Assembly: GCA_964504195.1 (NCBI GenBank)
Contig: CAZDDI010000012.1
Coordinates: 1-64,000, forward strand
Direction of reading: 5' to 3'
Length of the DNA stretch: 64,000 nt
DNA from: CAZDDI01 sp964504195
GTDB taxonomy: Bacteria; Chloroflexota; Anaerolineae; B4-G1; SLSP01
Part shown: one piece after another, positions 25,155 to 33,164 of the stretch
Layout: each line of letters begins with the position of its first letter
Numbering within the stretch: position 1 is the stretch's first letter
Made by a program: the position numbers and the translations under genes
Notes under the pieces: model-generated
What the model saw: the letters and a program-made list of their open reading frames with translations, nothing else
What the model was told of the DNA's origin: nothing
Database searches by the model: none

Positions 25155-26582
25155 TTAAACGGCGGCGATATGTTCCCCGTAGGCCAGCAGCGCCGAGACC
25201 TCGTCTTGTGAGCGGCCTTCGGCATAGACGCGCAACACCGGCTCGGTGCCTGAAGGTCGGATGAGCAGCCAGGCGTCATCCGCGAGGATGTATTTGACGC
25301 CATCCAAATCGCTGATTTCGATCACTGTCTGCCCGGCGAGTTCCGCTGGTGCTTGCTCGGTCAAGCGGGCGACCATCTCTTTCTTGGGCACCGGGCGCTT
25401 GAGCGGAATATCGCGGCGTTCGTAGACTGTTGGGCCAACTGCGCGCTGAATGTCAGCAACCAGCTCGTGCAAGGGCACGCACTCGTGCGCCATGATTTCC
25501 AGAAGTAACATACCCATCAAGATGCCATCGCCTTCGGGGATGTGCCCTTTGATTGAAATTCCTCCGGATTCCTCTCCGCCTATCAATACCTCGCCGTTGA
25601 GCATGTAATCGGCGATGTAATTGAATCCCACCGGGGTCTCGTGCAGTGGTAAATTGTAGCGTGTTGCCAGCCGGTTGATCATGCGCGTGGTGGAAACAGT
25701 TTTGACCACTGCCCCGCTCCAGCCGCGCACTTCGACCAGATACCGTAGCGCCAGCGCGAAGATGTGATGCGGATCTACAAAATTACCGTGTGCGTCTAGC
25801 GCGCCGATGCGGTCGGCATCGCCGTCGGTTGCCAGGCCCACATCTGCATGATGGGTTTGGATCGCCGCACTGAGGGCTTGCAAGTAGTGCGCCATCGGTT
25901 CCGGGTGGATGCCACCAAAGCCGGGATTCATCTCTCCGCGAATCTCATACAGCTGACAGCGCGTGCGGCTGAGCAGGTCGCGGAAAGCGCCGCGCCCAGA
26001 ACCGTACATGGCATCGGCTACCACGCGCAACTCTGCGCCAGAGACTACATCCAGGTTGAGCAGTTCGGAGAGATGTTGGTAGTAGGCCCAGGCCGGATCG
26101 AAGATACGCACCAGCTTCGTGTGTAACGCTTGCTCGTAATCCATTACATTGATACCACGCGCTTCGCGTTGACCGCGCTCAAGCTGCGCTTCTACTTGAC
26201 GCGCTTGTTCGGGCAGCGCCGAGCCGCCGAATGCGGCCTTGAGTTTGAGGCCGTTGTAGCGCGGCGGATTGTGGCTGGCGGTGATCATCACGCCGGCCTC
26301 CGCGACCTTGTCTACGATGGCGTAGGAAACAGCGGGGGTGGGGGCATCGGCGCGGGTGAGGTGCGCCACGATACCGTTACCGGCCATTACGCGGGCCACT
26401 TCGCGCGCGTAACGGTCGGAGAGAAAGCGGGTATCAAAACCTACTACCACTTCCGGTTGTGAGCGGGTGGCGTTCTCGCGCACATAATCGGCGATAGCCT
26501 GTGCCACCAGCCGAACATTCTCGAAGGTAAACGTGTCGCTGATGACTGCGCGCCAGCCATCAGTGCCGAAACGGATGGTCAT
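25155..26582 (-). CDS. Phosphoglucomutase/phosphomannomutase family protein
   Basis: 475 residues of the alpha-D-phosphohexomutase superfamily, which moves a phosphate between C1 and C6 of hexoses. The active-site serine lies in TASHNPP (Ser103), the Mg2+ loop is DGDADR, the sugar-binding loop is GGEESGG, and the phosphate-binding site near the end is RPSGTEP. Length and motifs fit the bacterial phosphoglucomutase/phosphomannomutase or phosphoglucosamine mutase group; which hexose is used cannot be fixed. It starts FGTDGWR as usual. Neighbours: rsfS upstream, tRNA-Leu downstream. Confidence 0.9.
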   Translation of the reverse strand: MTIRFGTDGWRAVISDTFTFENVRLVAQAIADYVRENATRSQPEVVVGFDTRFLSDRYAREVARVMAGNGIVAHLTRADAPTPAVSYAIVDKVAEAGVMITASHNPPRYNGLKLKAAFGGSALPEQARQVEAQLERGQREARGINVMDYEQALHTKLVRIFDPAWAYYQHLSELLNLDVVSGAELRVVADAMYGSGRGAFRDLLSRTRCQLYEIRGEMNPGFGGIHPEPMAHYLQALSAAIQTHHADVGLATDGDADRIGALDAHGNFVDPHHIFALALRYLVEVRGWSGAVVKTVSTTRMINRLATRYNLPLHETPVGFNYIADYMLNGEVLIGGEESGGISIKGHIPEGDGILMGMLLLEIMAHECVPLHELVADIQRAVGPTVYERRDIPLKRPVPKKEMVARLTEQAPAELAGQTVIEISDLDGVKYILADDAWLLIRPSGTEPVLRVYAEGRSQDEVSALLAYGEHIAAV

Positions 26583-26604
26583 GGGTTACTCCTCCGGGCA
26601 GAAT

Positions 26605-26672
26605 GGGGTTTGCGTGAAACGTGAAGCGTGAAACATGAAGAAAATATCACGTTTCACGCTTTACGTTTTACT
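26605..26672. repeat. GTGAAACGTGAAGCGTGAAAC inverted repeat spacer
   Basis: Three direct copies of GTGAAAC/GTGAAGC are followed, after a short AT stretch, by inverted copies (TTTCACGCTTTACGTTTTAC). The same words appear near 54724-54770, 41860 and 51660. Confidence 0.6.
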
Positions 26673-26678
26673 GGTATG

Positions 26679-27032
26679 TTATTGAATATGCGCTACGATG
26701 CGCGCCGTTTTCCACAGGTCTTCTAGCTGATAATAGGCGCGGGTCTCTGCATCGAACAGATGCGCGATGACGCCGCCATAATCCAGCAGAATCCAGCCGG
26801 AATCCGGTTGCCCTTCGATGCTCAGCGGCTGAATGGTTTTTTCCTCGACTTGCTTAAGCCCTTCTCGAATGGCATATTCAAGCGCATCCAGTTGCCGGCT
26901 GCTGTTGCCGGTGCAGATCACAAAGTAGTCGGTGATGGTGGTCGCGGTTTGTAAATCCAGCACCAAAATATCCTCACCTTGTTTATCTACGATGATGTCA
27001 GAAATCAAGCGTGCTAAAGTTAAGCTATCCAA
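26679..27032 (-). CDS. rsfS: Ribosomal silencing factor RsfS
   Basis: 117 residues. RsfS binds ribosomal protein uL14 and blocks subunit joining when nutrients are low. The family core is intact: the DILVLDL segment, then TDYFVICTGNSSRQLDAL, and GWILLDYGGVIAHLF. The length is normal and it starts with a hydrophobic helix typical of the family. It precedes the phosphohexomutase gene by about 100 bases of repeat and follows an Fe-S oxidoreductase. Confidence 0.94.
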   Translation of the reverse strand: MDSLTLARLISDIIVDKQGEDILVLDLQTATTITDYFVICTGNSSRQLDALEYAIREGLKQVEEKTIQPLSIEGQPDSGWILLDYGGVIAHLFDAETRAYYQLEDLWKTARIVAHIQ

Positions 27033-27058
27033 ACCCCCTCCTTATAAGAGTTAGAAAA

Positions 27059-28129
27059 TTATAACAGCCCTTTGACGATTTGTACGGCACCTTGGATGAA
27101 CTCGCGGTCATCATCGAGACCGGCGGCCTGGCTCGGCAAGGTTTCGCTCAGTGCCATGCGTACCAGATTGGTCAAGAAGATAGGTTCCAGGCCAGCAGCG
27201 TGGGCTTCCTCGCGCATTTGGAGCGTGCAGAAGGGACACATGAAGACCATTGCTGTCGCATCGTGATCGAGTGCATCCTGGATGTTGCGGGCTTTATTGG
27301 CTTCGCCGACTGCATGTCCCAGATGCGGTGAAACAGGGCAACTGCAACAGAGCGCATCCATCCGGTCATAAGCGCGGGCAACCCGTTCCACGCCTATCAG
27401 GGTAAATAGTTCGTCTAAAATCGGATCCATCCAAGGCGTGTAGCGGCTCGAGCAGGGTTGCTGGTAGGCGATTTTGAGGTTGAGCGGGTGAATCTGTTCT
27501 GTGTGTGCCTTCAAGTAGTCACGTAGATACTCGATGTAGTGCTTGACCTTGAACGGCACGGGGATACCATATTCTAACGCTTTGGTCGTATAAGCACTGT
27601 AGCAGTCGTCGTGGAACATGATGATTTCGTTGTAGCCCGTTGCGGTCAGCGCGTCAATCCTAGCCTTGAGTGTGTCGCGGATGTAGGTTTCTTCGCCCAC
27701 ATGAATCCGGCCCAGCACACTCTCGAACTCCCCGCCGCGCAGGTATGTAGCGCCCTCGAACAGTTGTCCCTCGAATAGGTGCGGAATCACATCCACCATA
27801 CAAATATTGATGGCCGGTTTGCCGGGTTCGCCAGGGATCACCTCGCCGGGACTTTTGTCAAGTGTGTCCACCAGCTGGTAGTAGGAGTCTGTTGTTTTGT
27901 ACACACCGAAGCGTTCCTGAAGTTGTAGAATCAGGTCAAAGGGGTTGGCCCCCTTTTCACAATAGGCGTTGCATGCGACGCAGGTGACGCACTCGGTAAG
28001 AATCGCCGCTGCCTCGCCGTTCACCAATTGTCGAATTTGCTCGCCGCCGGTTTCATTGTTGTAAGCGGTGTACTTGCATAGTGCCAGACAGTCGCCGCAA
28101 TAATCACACTTTGCTAGGTTGAAAGCCAT
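27059..28129 (-). CDS. Fe-S oxidoreductase with two 4Fe-4S clusters and CCG-type domains
   Basis: 356 residues. The N-terminus has two 4Fe-4S motifs: Cys8, 11, 14 and 18 (CDYCGDCLALC) and Cys47, 50, 53 and 57 (CVTCVACNAYC). The rest has two cysteine-rich segments of the kind found in HdrB/GlpC-like proteins: DDCYSAY followed by QQPCSSRYTP, and LCCSCPVS followed by MCPFC. These bind a catalytic cluster in heterodisulfide reductase and relatives. No HdrA/HdrC or dehydrogenase partner is adjacent, so its electron donor and acceptor are unknown. Likely a cytoplasmic electron-transfer subunit of an anaerobic pathway. Confidence 0.8.
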   Translation of the reverse strand: MAFNLAKCDYCGDCLALCKYTAYNNETGGEQIRQLVNGEAAAILTECVTCVACNAYCEKGANPFDLILQLQERFGVYKTTDSYYQLVDTLDKSPGEVIPGEPGKPAINICMVDVIPHLFEGQLFEGATYLRGGEFESVLGRIHVGEETYIRDTLKARIDALTATGYNEIIMFHDDCYSAYTTKALEYGIPVPFKVKHYIEYLRDYLKAHTEQIHPLNLKIAYQQPCSSRYTPWMDPILDELFTLIGVERVARAYDRMDALCCSCPVSPHLGHAVGEANKARNIQDALDHDATAMVFMCPFCTLQMREEAHAAGLEPIFLTNLVRMALSETLPSQAAGLDDDREFIQGAVQIVKGLL

Positions 28130-28154
28130 GTGTATACCTCCAGATAGCCTTTTT

Positions 28155-29135
28155 CTAAACTTCCGCCAACGCTGTCAATAGTAGTGTGATGGCCTGCTCC
28201 ACATCCTTGCTATCTATCATTTCCGAGGGGCTATGGATGTAGCGTGAGGGGATGCTCAGGCAGCCGCTCGGTACACCGGCCCGCGCCAGCTGCATCGCTG
28301 CCGCGTCGGTTGTGCCCCCTTCAAGAATTTCCAACTGGTACGGGATACCGGCCTTGCGTGCTGCCGCAATCAGCCACTCCCGCGCCATCGGGTGTGCAAT
28401 CATACCGGCATCCTTGACCTTGACCGCCGGGCCTTTGCCCAACTCCACGGCCATCGGTAGCGATTTGGGCGTATCGCCGGTGGCAGTCACATCCACCGCA
28501 ATCGCCAGATCTGGATCAATGGTATACGCACCGGTGCGCGCGCCGGTCAGGCCTACTTCTTCCTGCACGCTAAATAGGAAGTACAAGTCGTAGGGCGAAG
28601 CTTTGAGCTGGCGCAATACCTCGATTAGCACATAGCAGCCGACGCGATCATCTAGTGTTTTGCTGATGATGCGTCGCCCTAGCTGTTCCAATGGGCGCAC
28701 GAAGGCTGCCACATCCCCCACGCCTACCGGGGCATCGTCTTTGCCCGTCGCGCCTACGTCAATGTAAAGCTGCTCCAGTGTAGGTGGTTTCGAGGTATCC
28801 TCGCGCCGCTCCAGGTAAATGACGCCCTGCGCGCCATTGGCGAATCGCACGCGCCCGCCGATGCAGGTGAGCGGGTTGATGCCGCCCATGCGTGTGAAGC
28901 GCAGATAGCCCTGCGCGTCCACGTGTGTCACCATGATGCCGATCTCGTCTATATGCGCGGCTAGCACCACTTTCTTGCCCGCGCCCTGGCGGTGGGCGAT
29001 CAGATTGCCCAGTGGCGTTACTTGTACATCATCAACCAGCGGCTCTACTTCCTGGCGGATCAGGTCGCGGATGGTGCTCTCGTGCCCGGAAGGGCCAAAA
29101 GTTTGCGTGAGTTTGGTTAGGAGTTCAAGATCCAT
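28155..29135 (-). CDS. M42 family metallopeptidase (copy 3 of 3)
   Basis: 326 residues of the M42 glutamyl aminopeptidase/TET family, a cytosolic dodecameric peptidase type. All metal and catalytic residues are visible in context: His in LAAHIDEIG, bridging Asp in TLDDRVGC, catalytic EE in QEEVGLTGART, Asp in AVDVTATGD, and His in YIHSPSE. It is the last of three consecutive M42 genes in the same orientation. These proteins degrade short peptides and would supply amino acids to the oxidoreductase and decarboxylase pathways elsewhere in the window. Confidence 0.92.
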   Translation of the reverse strand: MDLELLTKLTQTFGPSGHESTIRDLIRQEVEPLVDDVQVTPLGNLIAHRQGAGKKVVLAAHIDEIGIMVTHVDAQGYLRFTRMGGINPLTCIGGRVRFANGAQGVIYLERREDTSKPPTLEQLYIDVGATGKDDAPVGVGDVAAFVRPLEQLGRRIISKTLDDRVGCYVLIEVLRQLKASPYDLYFLFSVQEEVGLTGARTGAYTIDPDLAIAVDVTATGDTPKSLPMAVELGKGPAVKVKDAGMIAHPMAREWLIAAARKAGIPYQLEILEGGTTDAAAMQLARAGVPSGCLSIPSRYIHSPSEMIDSKDVEQAITLLLTALAEV

Positions 29136-29150
29136 GCTATGTTCCTTCGA

Positions 29151-30209
29151 TTAATCTGCGTTAGGGTCCAAAATGTCAGGTGTTAGCTGCTCCAGCGCCG
29201 CGCGTACCAGTGTGTGCGTGTGCGTCAGGTCGTTTGGGTGCAACAACGCGATTGGGCCGTGGATGTATCGGCAGGGGACGGCTACGGCGGCGCTAGGGAC
29301 GCCGCCTCTGGCGATGTGTAGTGCGCCCGCGTCTGTCCCGCCGATGCCGGGCTGTTTGAATTGGTAGGGAATCCCACGCGCCTCCGCCACTTGCGTTAGA
29401 TGGCGCACCAGGCGTGGCGCGGAGACGTGCGAGCGATCCATTACCGTGATGACTGCGCCCTTGCTGATTTCGGAGGTCGGGCTGATGTCGGTGCCGGGCG
29501 GCTTGGGCAGGTCATCGGCGATGGTCCCTTCCAGCGCCATTGCCATATCCGGCTCAATGCTGAATCCGGCCACGCGCGCGCCGCGTAATCCCACTTCCTC
29601 CTGCACGGTGAATACGCCGTACAGGTCGTAGGGGAGCGGCGGGCCTTGTAGCAGATGTACGAGCAGGGTGCAGCCAGCGCGATCATCAAAGGCTTTACCT
29701 GCAACCAGCTGGCCTAGTTCGCGCGCTTGCGTGGCAAACGTGATGCGCGTCCCTACCGGCGCGAGGCGTATCGCCTCATCTTTGTTGCTCGCGCCGATGT
29801 CCACTGCTATACGATCCAGATCCGGGGCCTTCATGGCTCCGTTCGACAGGCGATGTACCGCTTTCTGGCCGATCACGCCGGGTAGTAAGTTCGGCCCCAC
29901 GCGCACTTCCAGTCCGGGCAGCAGGCGGGTGTCTATTCCGCCGCAATTCTCGACGCGCAAGCACCCTTCGGACGTGTGGCCGACTACCATCAGGCTGACT
30001 TCATCCATGTGGGCGGCGACCAGTACGCGCAACGGCAGCGCGCCCGTGCCGCGCTTGAGGGCGATGAGATTGCCTAGCGCATCCACGCGCAGCGATTCCA
30101 CATGGCCTTCCAGCATGGGGCGTAACGCCTGGCGGACGCGAATCTCGTCACCGGACGCGCCGTGGATGTTGGAGAGTGTGAACAGGGTTTCCAGTAAGGG
30201 CGTGGTCAT
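29151..30209 (-). CDS. M42 family metallopeptidase (copy 2 of 3)
   Basis: 352 residues. The M42 signature is present: VAAHMDEVS, KAFDDRAGC, VQEEVGLRGARV, and CRYIHGP. The metal-ligand position that is Asp in its neighbours reads ALEGTIADDLP, so Glu replaces Asp; this occurs in some M42 subgroups and may indicate a different metal or substrate preference. It starts 15 bases upstream of the third gene and its ATG overlaps the stop of the first (ATGA), so the trio is an operon. Confidence 0.9.
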   Translation of the reverse strand: MTTPLLETLFTLSNIHGASGDEIRVRQALRPMLEGHVESLRVDALGNLIALKRGTGALPLRVLVAAHMDEVSLMVVGHTSEGCLRVENCGGIDTRLLPGLEVRVGPNLLPGVIGQKAVHRLSNGAMKAPDLDRIAVDIGASNKDEAIRLAPVGTRITFATQARELGQLVAGKAFDDRAGCTLLVHLLQGPPLPYDLYGVFTVQEEVGLRGARVAGFSIEPDMAMALEGTIADDLPKPPGTDISPTSEISKGAVITVMDRSHVSAPRLVRHLTQVAEARGIPYQFKQPGIGGTDAGALHIARGGVPSAAVAVPCRYIHGPIALLHPNDLTHTHTLVRAALEQLTPDILDPNAD

Positions 30210-31261
30210 GCTTCATCCTCCCAGCGGGGCAAATCGGTGGGTTGTAAAGCGGCGACGTACTCGCAGAGTAGCCGCCCTGCGCGCTCCACATCGCGCAAGC
30301 TGAGCAGCTCCACCGGCTGGTGCATATAGCGGGCGGGGATCGAAATCAGCCCGCACGGGATGCCCTCACGCGCTACTTGAATCGCCCAGGCATCTGTGCC
30401 GCTGGAGCCGGGCAGCGGCTCGATTTGATAGGGAATTTCGCCAGCGTCGCCCGCTGCTTTGAGTTTCTCCACCACCTGCGGGTGGAAATTAGGACCGATG
30501 CCCACCGTCGGGCCTTTGTTGAGATCGAATGCGCCGGGGTCGCTATCGTCGTGCTGCTTGGCGAAGGTCACATCCAGCGCGATGGCAATCTGTGGCGCGA
30601 TGCCATAGGCGCTGGTGACGGCACCCTTGCATCCGACTTCCTCTTGCACCGTAGCGACCGCGTAGAAGTCCCAGCTGTGCTCACGCTGCCGCAGCGCAGC
30701 CAATGCCAGCGTGAGCGCCGCTACCGAAGCGCGATTGTCGCACGCCTTGCCCGCCACGCAGCCGTTCTGCAATTCGATGAGCGGGCGATCAAACGTGATG
30801 GTATCGCCTACCCGCACGCGGCGGGCAACTTCTTCGGCAGGCAGCCCCACATCCACGAAGACCTTGTGCCAGGGCAGCGTCTCCTCACGCTCTGCGGGCG
30901 TGAGAACGTGCGGCGGGCGCGAGCCGATGACGCCGAGCAGTGGTTCCTCTGCATGGACGGTGACCGCCAGCCCCAGCAGCACACGCCGATCCATGCCGCC
31001 TAGTGATCCGATTTGTAGGAAGCCATCTTCGCTGCCTTTGACAATGAGTGCGATTTCATCGCTGTGGGCTGCCGCCATCAGCGCGGGGCGGGGTTCCGGG
31101 CCGTTGCCGTGTTGTACGGCAATCAGATTCCCCAGCGCGTCGGTGCGGATTTCGTCAACGTAGGGCATCCACAGCTCGCGGATGATGGCCGCGACATTGC
31201 CCTCGAAGCCAGAAGGCCCGGCGGCTTCGGTGAGTGTTTTGAGTAGTTCCAGGGTTTCCAC
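30206..31261 (-). CDS. M42 family metallopeptidase (copy 1 of 3)
   Basis: 351 residues, first gene of the M42 trio. Motifs: AAAHSDEIAL, KACDNRAS, VQEEVGCKGAVT, ALDVTFAKQ, and RYMHQPVEL. It has an insertion after the Asp (KQHDDSDPGAFD) absent from the other two. The three paralogues differ enough at motif level to look like long-separated duplicates, not a recent amplification. Its upstream spacer is an AAATC-type repeat. Confidence 0.9.
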   Translation of the reverse strand: METLELLKTLTEAAGPSGFEGNVAAIIRELWMPYVDEIRTDALGNLIAVQHGNGPEPRPALMAAAHSDEIALIVKGSEDGFLQIGSLGGMDRRVLLGLAVTVHAEEPLLGVIGSRPPHVLTPAEREETLPWHKVFVDVGLPAEEVARRVRVGDTITFDRPLIELQNGCVAGKACDNRASVAALTLALAALRQREHSWDFYAVATVQEEVGCKGAVTSAYGIAPQIAIALDVTFAKQHDDSDPGAFDLNKGPTVGIGPNFHPQVVEKLKAAGDAGEIPYQIEPLPGSSGTDAWAIQVAREGIPCGLISIPARYMHQPVELLSLRDVERAGRLLCEYVAALQPTDLPRWEDEA

Positions 31262-31269
31262 GCAAGCTC

Positions 31270-31312
31270 CTTTGCAAATGACAAATCAGCAAATCGCAAA
31301 TCTTAAAATCGC
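31270..31312. repeat. AAATC-type degenerate spacer repeat
   Basis: GCAAATGACAAATCAGCAAA-type words fill the spacer between the M42 trio and the Thr-Pro-rich protein gene. Confidence 0.6.
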
Positions 31313-31316
31313 GATG

Positions 31317-31856
31317 TTATGGTATCAGGCTGAGCGGGTTGACCGTTGGTGTGACCGTCACTGTCGCCGTGACGGTGGGGGAGGCCGTGACGGTGGGCGT
31401 GGGCGTCCAGGTAGGCGTCGGCGTCCAGGTGGGTGTGGGTTCATCGGTGGGTGTTTGCGTAGGTGTTGGTGTAGCCGTTGCCGTCTCTGTAGGTATGGGT
31501 GTAGCCGTTGCCGTAGCCGTGCTGGTTAGCGTAGGTAAGTCTGTAGGTGTGTTGGTGGGTGTATTCGTAGGCGTGGGCGTCTGCGTGGGTGTTGGTGTCG
31601 GTGTGAAAGTGGGCGGGAACCACTGTGTTGGTGTCGGTGGCAGCGTGCGTTCCGGTTGTGGCGTGCCTGGGCCTACCAGGTACGGTGTTTCGGTAGGGGT
31701 AGGCGAAATCTGGGGCGTAGACGTTGGGGTGGGGGGATTTGATGTACCTGGATGGACGGCCAGCATAATGAACCCTGCGCAGTAGCAGGGAATCGTCGCT
31801 AAAATGATGACGATTAGGATGTTGTAAATGGATTTTCGATTGCTTCCAGGTATCAT
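31317..31856 (-). CDS. Membrane-anchored Thr/Pro-rich low-complexity protein
   Basis: 179 residues. An N-terminal hydrophobic segment (NILIVIILATIPCYCAGFIM) acts as a signal or anchor. After that, nearly all residues are Thr, Pro, Ser or Ala in TPTPTPTQTPTPT-like repeats, ending with NPLSLIP. No globular domain follows, so the protein may be a stalk, spacer or glycosylation platform on the cell surface. Such TPT-rich proteins are familiar in Chloroflexota. The coding DNA is a run of short tandem words (GTGGGTGT, GTAGGTGT on the plus strand), so copy number may vary. Confidence 0.65.
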   Translation of the reverse strand: MIPGSNRKSIYNILIVIILATIPCYCAGFIMLAVHPGTSNPPTPTSTPQISPTPTETPYLVGPGTPQPERTLPPTPTQWFPPTFTPTPTPTQTPTPTNTPTNTPTDLPTLTSTATATATPIPTETATATPTPTQTPTDEPTPTWTPTPTWTPTPTVTASPTVTATVTVTPTVNPLSLIP

Positions 31857-32221
31857 CTTTACCCTTCCCCAAACCTAGTTGATGCTTTGGAATCTATCTG
31901 AAAATTTGTGAAGGTGGTGGTGGAGCCTGTAGGAACCACTGTTGGGTCTTGGTAGGTTCGATCACCGGCGGAATCTTCGGATAGATACTTTAATTCAGGT
32001 TGCCACCTGAGCTGATTCAGAGATTTAGAGTACAGATTTTACGGATCAGATAGATTTTTTTCTGGTTCTTATCAGTAAAATCTGTATTCTATAAAGATTC
32101 TTGCGAACAGGTAATAACAGGGCCTCTCATCAGCGCAACAGTGTGTCAAGCACAAGCCATGATAGCAGCTTTCAGGCGGATGTCAAAGGGTGGTCGCCTT
32201 GTATGCTGGTGGTATGCAAAA
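31857..32221. other. Gene-free region with inverted repeats downstream of the sugar transporter
   Basis: About 365 bases with no convincing gene. A GGTGGTGGAGCCTGTAGGAACCAC word near 31914 resembles the repeat at 54612. An inverted repeat (TACAGATTTTAC at 32031-32042 and its complement at 32075-32086) resembles the structure near 54459-54505. A CAGGTTGCCACCTG palindrome lies near 31996. Confidence 0.45.
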
Positions 32222-32252
32222 AACGGCTGACCATCCAAAGGATGGTCAGCCG
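32215..32252 (-). terminator. Strong intrinsic terminator of the sugar ABC operon
   Basis: 13-bp perfect stem (CGGCTGACCATCC and its complement, three-base loop) followed on the minus strand by GTTTTTTGC. It lies about 70 bases past the last permease gene. Confidence 0.85.
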
Positions 32253-32321
32253 TGTAGGTTCAGAGTGTAATCTGTGTTGGTTCAGCCGGACGTGTTGGGG
32301 GAATTGTGGCAACAAGCTGGG

Positions 32322-33164
32322 TTAACCCTTAACTCCGCCCATGGTCAGACCGGATTCCAGATACTGTTGCAAGCTCAGGAAAACAATGAGGGTGGGGACA
32401 GAAATCAGTAGCGCGCCGGAGGCAAACAGCCCCCAGGGAACGGTACGGTCGCCAGCGAGTTTATTGAGGGCGACCGGTAGTGTATACATGGCTTCTTTGC
32501 CTACCAGCATAACCTCAGCCATGATGAACTCGTTCCAGCCGGCCAGGAACCCGAACAGTGCGGTTACAGCGAGCGCGGGCCGCGCTAACGGCAGGGCGAT
32601 CTGAATGAACGCCTGGATTGGCCCGGCACCATCAATCATCGCAGCTTCTTCCAGGTCAATAGGGATAGTATCAAAGTAACCCTTAAGATTCCAGGTGGTG
32701 AAGACTAGCGTGCCAGTGGCGTAAGCCAGGATCAATCCCCAATGGCTTCCAAAGAGTCCCAGTGAGCGTAAAATCTGCATGATAGGAATCAATGCCAGAA
32801 CGCCGGGGAAGGCTTGGATTGCCAGTAGCAAGACTAGCACACTTTCGCGGCCTTTGAAACTGAAGCGGGAGAATGCAAAGGCCCCCGTTGTTGCCAGCGA
32901 GACGCAAAAGATTGTAGTTAGCCCGGCTACGAAGAGGCTGTTTTTGAGCCAGGTGAAAAAGGGCTTTTCGAACATTAGCATGTTGAAGTTGTCCCAGGTG
33001 ATTTCAGCAGGAATGAACATGCTCACCAAGTTTAGGGTAAGCAATCGCTGCCCAGGGCGTATTGCGGCTAATGCCACGAACCAGATTGGGTAGATAGCGA
33101 TGATAGCCGCGAGAACGAGGATGGCGTAGAAGAGAATTTTTACCGGGGGGCTGAGGGTTTTCAT
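32322..33164 (-). CDS. Carbohydrate ABC transporter permease (MalG-like)
   Basis: 280 residues, six membrane segments, of the CUT1 family. The EAA loop that contacts the ATPase is EEAAMIDGAGPIQAF. The C-terminus GLTMGGVKG is the usual MalG-like tail. It overlaps the MalF-like gene by 4 bases (ATGA). The substrate is likely a sugar or oligosaccharide. No ATPase gene is in the cluster, which implies a shared MsmK/MalK-type ATPase encoded elsewhere. Confidence 0.9.
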   Translation of the reverse strand: MKTLSPPVKILFYAILVLAAIIAIYPIWFVALAAIRPGQRLLTLNLVSMFIPAEITWDNFNMLMFEKPFFTWLKNSLFVAGLTTIFCVSLATTGAFAFSRFSFKGRESVLVLLLAIQAFPGVLALIPIMQILRSLGLFGSHWGLILAYATGTLVFTTWNLKGYFDTIPIDLEEAAMIDGAGPIQAFIQIALPLARPALAVTALFGFLAGWNEFIMAEVMLVGKEAMYTLPVALNKLAGDRTVPWGLFASGALLISVPTLIVFLSLQQYLESGLTMGGVKG

